Positions 59,472 to 64,000 of a stretch of DNA of 64,000 bases are shown one piece after another. Each line of letters starts with the position of its first letter. The first letter of the stretch is position 1. The DNA comes from Glycomyces artemisiae (lineage in GTDB: Bacteria; Actinomycetota; Actinomycetes; Mycobacteriales; Micromonosporaceae), in NCBI RefSeq assembly GCF_003002955.1, contig NZ_PVTJ01000001.1:682001-746000 (forward strand). The letters run 5' to 3'. The translations under genes and the position numbers were made by a program. The notes under the pieces were generated by a model. That model was given only the letters and a program-made list of their open reading frames with translations, was not told where the DNA came from and did no database searches.

Positions 59472-60275
59472 ATGAGCGCAGATGAACCCGGGACGGGCGT
59501 GCTCACCGCGCGCTCGTCCCGGGTCGTCAACGCCCGCAAGCTCCAGCGCCGCCGCGGCCGCGACAAGGCCGAGCGGTTCCTCGCCGAAGGCCCCCAGGCC
59601 GTGCGCGAGGCCGTCGACGCGGGCGTCGTCACCGACCTGTTCTACGACCTCGACGCCGACACCCGCCACACGGACCTGATCGATGCCGCGGTCGCCGCGG
59701 GCGCGCACGTCCACCCCTGCACCGACGAGGGCCTCGCCGCCCTCGCCGAGACCGTCACACCGCAGGGCCTCGTGGCCGTGTGCCGGTTCTTGGACCAGCG
59801 GCTTCCCGAAGACCCGAAGCTCATCGCGGTCCTCCACGGCATCACCGACCCCGGGAACGCCGGGACCGTGCTCCGCGCGGCCGACGCCGCCGGGGCCGAC
59901 TGCGTCGTCTTCGGCACCGACTCCGTCGACCCGTACAACGGCAAGTGCGTGCGCTCCTCCGCCGGGAGCCTCTTCCACCTGCCCGTGGTGCGCGCCGCCG
60001 ACACCGCCGACCTCCTCGACGTGTTCGTCCACGCCCAGATCCTCGCGGCCGCCGCCGACGGGGACGACCTGTACGCGCTCGACGCGGCCGGGGACCTGGA
60101 CGCGCCCACCGTGTGGCTGTTCGGCTCCGAGGCCCACGGCCTCGACGACGGCACCGCCGCGCTGGCCCACCGCCGCGTCGGCGTCCCCATCTGGGGGAGG
60201 GCCGAGAGCCTCAACCTCGCCGTCGCCGCAGGGGTGTGCCTGTACGCGAGTGCGGCCGCCCAGCGCAGGAAGTAG
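59472..60275 (+). CDS. TrmH/SpoU-family RNA 2'-O-methyltransferase
   Basis: A 267-residue SPOUT methyltransferase. The N-terminal RNA-binding domain has ARKLQRRRGRDKAERFLAEG. The three SpoU motifs are present: HGITDPGNAGTVLRAADAAG, VWLFGSEAHGL and ESLNLAVAAGVCLYASAAAQ. It probably methylates rRNA, as it lies between rplT and pheS in many actinobacteria (TsnR-like). The ATG at 59472 starts 17 nt after rplT, with no strong ribosome-binding site, which suggests coupling to rplT. It is in the same direction as infC. Confidence 0.9.
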   Translation: MSADEPGTGVLTARSSRVVNARKLQRRRGRDKAERFLAEGPQAVREAVDAGVVTDLFYDLDADTRHTDLIDAAVAAGAHVHPCTDEGLAALAETVTPQGLVAVCRFLDQRLPEDPKLIAVLHGITDPGNAGTVLRAADAAGADCVVFGTDSVDPYNGKCVRSSAGSLFHLPVVRAADTADLLDVFVHAQILAAAADGDDLYALDAAGDLDAPTVWLFGSEAHGLDDGTAALAHRRVGVPIWGRAESLNLAVAAGVCLYASAAAQRRK

Positions 60276-60284
60276 CATGGACTC

Positions 60285-60341
60285 ATGTCTTACGGTCGCC
60301 GCGAATTTATCCAGCCCGCCGGGTGCGGGCTGGGCGGCTAG
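60285..60341 (+). CDS. Possible pheS leader peptide, 18 aa
   Basis: A small frame, MSYGRREFIQPAGCGLGG, lies in the 147-bp gap before pheS. TAGCAT at 60273-60278 is 6 nt before its ATG, so the leader mRNA could be leaderless. It contains one Phe and one Tyr codon, weak compared with classical pheM-type leaders. Its 3' half overlaps the pairing element at 60312-60319. Confidence 0.35.
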   Translation: MSYGRREFIQPAGCGLGG

Positions 60342-60366
60342 CCGACCACTCCTCCCCAGCGGGCTG
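60312..60366 (+). promoter_or_regulatory. Alternative hairpin region in the pheS leader
   Basis: CAGCCCGC (60312-60319) can pair with either of two identical GCGGGCTG segments, at 60325-60332 or 60359-60366. The two pairings exclude each other, as in attenuators. A TCTTTTCT stretch follows at 60381-60388. Confidence 0.4.
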
Positions 60367-60422
60367 CGGCCGCGCCGCGCGTCTTTTCTAGACTGCTGAT
60401 GGTCCCGCCAGGAGAGAGACGA

Positions 60423-61484
60423 ATGAGCACTGAGAACGAGGCTGGCCTGCTCCAGCCCGAGGCCCTCGCGAGGGCCGTGAAAGACGCCGCCGCCGCGATC
60501 GAAGCGGCCGGAAACCTTGAGGCGCTCGCCGCCGCCAAGTCCGCCGTCCTCGGCGACAAGGCCCCGGTGTCGCTGGCCCGCAGGGCGATCGGTTCGATCC
60601 CCGGCCCCGAGCGCGGCGAGGCCGGCCGGAACGTCAACGCCGCCCGCACCGAGATCACCGCCGTCTACGAGGCCCGCGAGGAGATCCTGAAGGCCGCCGA
60701 GGCGGCCCGGATCCTCAGCGAGGAGACCGTGGACGTCACGGCCCGCACGCCGCGGCGCCGCCAGGGCGCCCGCCACCCGATCAACGTCCAGATGGACCGG
60801 ATCGCGGACCTGTTCGCCGCCATGGGGTACGCGATCGGCGAAGGCCCCGAGGTCGAACTGGAGTGGTTCAACTTCGACGCGCTGAACATCCACCCCGACC
60901 ACCCGGCCCGCACCATGATGGACACGTTCCACATCGCCGACGGCGACGGCGGGTACGGGTCGAACATGGTGCTGCGCACGCACACCTCCACCGTGCAGAT
61001 CCACACGATGCTCACGCAGGAGCCGCCGATCTACACGGTCGCGCCCGGCCGCGTGTACCGCACCGACGAAGTGGACGCGACGCACTCGCCGGTGTTCCAC
61101 CAGACCGAGGGCCTCGTGGTCGACAAGGGCATCACCATGGCCGACCTCAAGGGCACCCTCGACCACTTCGCGAAGTCCGTGTTCGGACCCGACGCGAAGA
61201 CCCGCCTGCGGCCCTCGTACTTCCCGTTCACCGAGCCCAGCGCCGAAGTCGATGTCTGGTTCGCCGCCCACAAGGACGGCGCCCGCTGGATCGAGTGGGG
61301 CGGCTGCGGCATGGTCAACCCGCGCGTGCTGCGCGCCTGCGGCATCGACCCCGACGTGTACTCGGGCTTCGCGTTCGGCATGGGGGTCGAGCGGGCGCTC
61401 ATGCTGCGCCACGGCATCACCGACCTGCGCGACATCATCGACGGCGACGTCCGGTTCCCGGCCGGCCTGCGAGTGGAGGAGTAG
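60423..61484 (+). CDS. pheS: Phenylalanine--tRNA ligase alpha subunit
   Basis: A 353-residue catalytic subunit of the heterotetrameric synthetase. It has the class II motif 2 region (VYRTDEVDATHSPVFHQTEG) and motif 3 (FAFGMGVERALMLRHGITDL). The N-terminal coiled coil lies within residues 1-100. The start is the ATG at 60423 after GGAGAGAGACGA; an earlier in-frame ATG at 60399 has no such site. It is followed after 3 nt by pheT. Confidence 0.97.
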   Translation: MSTENEAGLLQPEALARAVKDAAAAIEAAGNLEALAAAKSAVLGDKAPVSLARRAIGSIPGPERGEAGRNVNAARTEITAVYEAREEILKAAEAARILSEETVDVTARTPRRRQGARHPINVQMDRIADLFAAMGYAIGEGPEVELEWFNFDALNIHPDHPARTMMDTFHIADGDGGYGSNMVLRTHTSTVQIHTMLTQEPPIYTVAPGRVYRTDEVDATHSPVFHQTEGLVVDKGITMADLKGTLDHFAKSVFGPDAKTRLRPSYFPFTEPSAEVDVWFAAHKDGARWIEWGGCGMVNPRVLRACGIDPDVYSGFAFGMGVERALMLRHGITDLRDIIDGDVRFPAGLRVEE

Positions 61485-61487
61485 ACG

Positions 61488-63971
61488 ATGAGGATTCCCG
61501 TTTCCTGGCTCGCCGAGTACGCCGCCCTGCCCGCGGACCTGTCCACCGAGGCGCTCGACGCCGCGCTGGTCGAGTCCGGCCTCGAAGTCGAGGAGGTGGA
61601 CGACCTGCGCGGGCGCGTCACCGGCCCGCTCGTGGTCGGCCGCGTCGCCTCGATCGAGGAGCTCACCGAGTTCAAGAAGCCGATCCGCCACTGCCAGGTG
61701 GAGGTCGGCGAGGCCGAGCCGCGCTCGATCATCTGCGGTGCGAGGAACTTCGCCGAAGGCGACCTCGTCGTCGTGGCGCTGCCCGGCGCCGAGCTGCCCG
61801 GCGGCTTCAAGATCGCCTCCCGCAAGACCTACGGCCGCCTCTCGGACGGCATGATCTGCTCCGCGCGCGAACTCGGCGTCTCCGACGACCACGAGGGCAT
61901 CATCGTCCTCCCTGAAAGCACGCTTGAGCAGACCGCGGTGGGCGAGGACGCCCGCCCGGTCGTGGGCCTCGACGACGTCGTCTTCGAGCTGGCGATCACC
62001 CCGGACATGGGGTACTGCTTCTCGGTGCGCGGCATCGCCCGCGAGGTCGCGCACCGCCTCGGCGTCGCCTTCACCGATCCAGCGTCGAAGGCCGTGGAGC
62101 CCAAGGCCACCGAGCACCCGCCGTACCCGGTGCGCGTGGAGACCGACGGCTGCACGCGGTTCACGCTGCGCGAGGTGCGCGACGTGGACGCGAACGCCGA
62201 GTCCCCCGAGTGGATGGCCCGGCGCCTGACCCAGGCGGGCATGCGCCCGCTCGGCCTCGCCGTCGACGTCACGAACTACCTCATGCTCGAACTCGGGCAC
62301 CCGCTGCACGCCTTCGACCGCGACGCGCTCGAAGACGTCCTGGTCGTGCGCCGCGCCCAGCCCGGCGAGACGCTGAAGACCCTCGACGACGTCGAGCGCA
62401 GGCTCGACCCCGAGGACATGGTCATCTGCGACGCGACCGGCCCGCTCTCGCTGGCCGGCGTCATGGGCGGCCTCACCTCCGAGGTCGTCCCCGGCACCCG
62501 GAACGTGCTCATCGAAGCGGCGCACTGGGACCCGGTGTCGATCGCCCGCACCTCGCGGCGGCACAAGCTCACCTCCGAGGCGTCGAAGCGGTACGAGCGC
62601 GGCGCCGACGCGGCCCTGAGCATGATCGCCGCGCAGCGCGCCGCGGACCTGCTCGTCGAGTACGGCGGCGGGACCCACGTGGAGGAGGTCGCCGACATCG
62701 ACCGCCGGACGCCGATCCCCGCGATCGAGCTTCCCGTGGCCCTGCCGTCGAAGACCGTCGGCGTCGACTACGACCGCGCCACCGTGGTCGCGATGCTCGA
62801 AGCCGCTGGATGCACTGTGGACGGCGAGGGCGACGTGCTCAGCGTCGTGCCCGCGCCGTGGCGCACCGACATCACCGACCCCGTCGACCTGGTCGAGGAG
62901 GTCGTGCGGCTGCACGGCTACGCGCACGTGCCGTCGGCGACGCCCCGCGCCATCGCCGGGACCGGCCTGACGGCCGCGCAGCGGCGCCGCCGCCGCGTGG
63001 CCCGCGCGCTGGCCGACGGCGGGTTCGTCGAGACCTACACGTTCCCGTTCGTCTCACGCGACCGCGCCGACGAGCTGGGCCTGGACGAGAAGGACCCGCA
63101 GCGCCAGGCCGTCGCCGTGCTCAACCCGCTCGACGACGCCGCGCCGCTGCTGCGCACCACCGTCCTCGCGAGCCTCGTGAACGCCGTGCGCGTCAACCTG
63201 GCGCGCGGCGCGAAGGACCTCGCGGTCTTCGAGGAGGGCCTGGTCTTCCAGCCCGCCGAGGGCTGGACCGAGCTCGACCCGGTCGTCCTGCCCGTCTCCA
63301 AGCGCCCCGACGACGAGGCCATCGCGGCCGCGATCCGGCGCCTGCCGGTGCAGCCGCGCCACGTCGCCGCCGTCATGTGCGGGCAGGCCGTGCCCGCCGG
63401 AGTGGACGCGCCGGGCCGGGCCGTGGACTGGGCCGACGCGGTCGAGGCCGCCGAGCTGGTGGCCGCCGCCGCGGGCGTGAAACTCGAAGCGGCCCAAGGG
63501 CAGGCCGCGCCGTGGCACCCGGGCCGCTGCGCCGAGCTGCGCGTGGACGGCGCCGTCGTCGGCCACGCGGGGGAGCTGCACCCGGAGGTGTGCGAGCGCC
63601 TCGGGCTGCCGCGCCGCACCGCCGCGATGGAGCTGGACCTGACCGCGCTGCCGCTGCCGGGCCTCGCGCCCGCGCCGGTGGTCTCGCACTTCCCGGCGAC
63701 GCTCATCGACGTCGCCGTGGTCGTGGCCGAGTCGGTGCCCGCCGGGCAGGTCGAGTCCGCGCTGCGCGAAGGCGCGGGGGAGCTGCTCGACTCGCTGCGC
63801 CTGTTCGACGTGTACCGGGACGCGAAGCTCGGCGAGGGCCGCAAGTCCCTCGCGTTCAAGCTGGAGCTGCGCGCGAACGACCGGACCCTCACGAACGAGG
63901 AGGGCGTGGCCGTGCGCGACGCCGCCGTCGCGGTCGCCGCGGAACGCTTCGGCGCCGGGCTGCGCGAGTAG
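61488..63971 (+). CDS. pheT: Phenylalanine--tRNA ligase beta subunit
   Basis: An 827-residue subunit that binds tRNA and edits mischarged tRNA. It has a tRNA-binding (EMAP-like) domain at about 38-150, the B3/B4 editing region (RHKLTSEASKRYERGADAAL), a B5 domain and a C-terminal FDX-ACB domain from about 735 to 827 (VSHFPATLIDVAVVVAESVP, then LFDVYRDAKLGEGRKSLAFK). The length is normal. The ATG at 61488 follows GTGGAGGAGTAGACG, overlapping the end of pheS. The last 29 bp of the window hold nothing recognisable. Confidence 0.98.
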   Translation: MRIPVSWLAEYAALPADLSTEALDAALVESGLEVEEVDDLRGRVTGPLVVGRVASIEELTEFKKPIRHCQVEVGEAEPRSIICGARNFAEGDLVVVALPGAELPGGFKIASRKTYGRLSDGMICSARELGVSDDHEGIIVLPESTLEQTAVGEDARPVVGLDDVVFELAITPDMGYCFSVRGIAREVAHRLGVAFTDPASKAVEPKATEHPPYPVRVETDGCTRFTLREVRDVDANAESPEWMARRLTQAGMRPLGLAVDVTNYLMLELGHPLHAFDRDALEDVLVVRRAQPGETLKTLDDVERRLDPEDMVICDATGPLSLAGVMGGLTSEVVPGTRNVLIEAAHWDPVSIARTSRRHKLTSEASKRYERGADAALSMIAAQRAADLLVEYGGGTHVEEVADIDRRTPIPAIELPVALPSKTVGVDYDRATVVAMLEAAGCTVDGEGDVLSVVPAPWRTDITDPVDLVEEVVRLHGYAHVPSATPRAIAGTGLTAAQRRRRRVARALADGGFVETYTFPFVSRDRADELGLDEKDPQRQAVAVLNPLDDAAPLLRTTVLASLVNAVRVNLARGAKDLAVFEEGLVFQPAEGWTELDPVVLPVSKRPDDEAIAAAIRRLPVQPRHVAAVMCGQAVPAGVDAPGRAVDWADAVEAAELVAAAAGVKLEAAQGQAAPWHPGRCAELRVDGAVVGHAGELHPEVCERLGLPRRTAAMELDLTALPLPGLAPAPVVSHFPATLIDVAVVVAESVPAGQVESALREGAGELLDSLRLFDVYRDAKLGEGRKSLAFKLELRANDRTLTNEEGVAVRDAAVAVAAERFGAGLRE

Positions 63972-64000
63972 CGCCGATCGGTCTCAGGGCCCGGTGTCAC

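Overview
The window is a stretch of chromosome from a very GC-rich actinobacterium (Actinomycetota). The evidence is strongly GC-biased third codon positions, many GTG starts, a homodimeric aceE-type pyruvate dehydrogenase, an IdeR/DmdR-type iron box, a type VII secretion-like WXG/EspC locus, a mycothiol-type redox gene set (AhpE, Xi-class thiol reductase, FrnE-like DsbA protein) and an ECF41 sigma factor. The order PucR-type regulator / aceE / DUF3052 / ahpE matches, from memory, the Mycobacterium tuberculosis Rv2242-Rv2238c neighbourhood. A Glycomycetaceae-like genus is possible but cannot be shown from this sequence.

Layout. 1-10.8 kb: central metabolism and redox (5' end of a FasR-like regulator, thioredoxin, membrane ferredoxin reductase, aceE, DUF3052, ahpE, a CDF metal transporter, a peptide-binding lipoprotein, a TetR/GNAT divergent pair). 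10.9-18.9 kb: LtrA-like membrane protein, secreted-type hydrolase, glutathionyl-hydroquinone-reductase homologue, APH-fold kinase, rocD, a ROK regulator and small unknowns. 19.0-22.3 kb: a four-gene minus-strand operon resembling a type VII secretion substrate locus. 22.5-31.7 kb: azoreductase/TetR pair, a micro-operon with a 52-codon ORF, CopC, DinB, APH kinase, a lipoprotein, two YbaB-like proteins and a serine hydrolase. 31.9-34.3 kb: an ECF41 sigma factor divergent from an AhpD-fold protein and an NAD(P)-binding epimerase-like protein, with matching ECF41 promoters on both strands. 34.4-39.8 kb: a lower-GC island with an HTH protein, a large serine recombinase, an HNH protein next to a 180-residue unknown, and a 1.53 kb inverted-repeat-bounded IS5-like element that carries a small passenger gene. 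39.8-44.2 kb: an oxidoreductase / hydrolase / EthD-like / SDR / TetR cluster with the same operator at both ends. 44.4-51.9 kb: tRNA-Val, FrnE-like protein, baeRF/Vms1-like protein, iron box, FAD monooxygenase, two tandem endonuclease/phosphatase-fold paralogues and a flavin monooxygenase. 51.9-64 kb: acnA, pepP, a RHH/PIN toxin-antitoxin-like pair, a PH-domain membrane protein, then the translation block infC-rpmI-rplT, an SPOUT methyltransferase and pheS-pheT.

Regulation is unusually legible. There are several dyad operators beside TetR genes, a duplicated long operator, ECF41 promoters, an iron box, an attenuator-like infC leader with an AUC start codon, and a pheS leader with mutually exclusive pairings. 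Several genes have a TANNNT box 6-7 nt upstream of the start and no Shine-Dalgarno sequence, as expected for leaderless transcripts. The most interesting uncharacterised pieces are the type VII-like operon, the passenger peptide gene inside the IS-like element, the iron box with its downstream hairpin RNA, and the HNH/unknown pair in the recombinase island.
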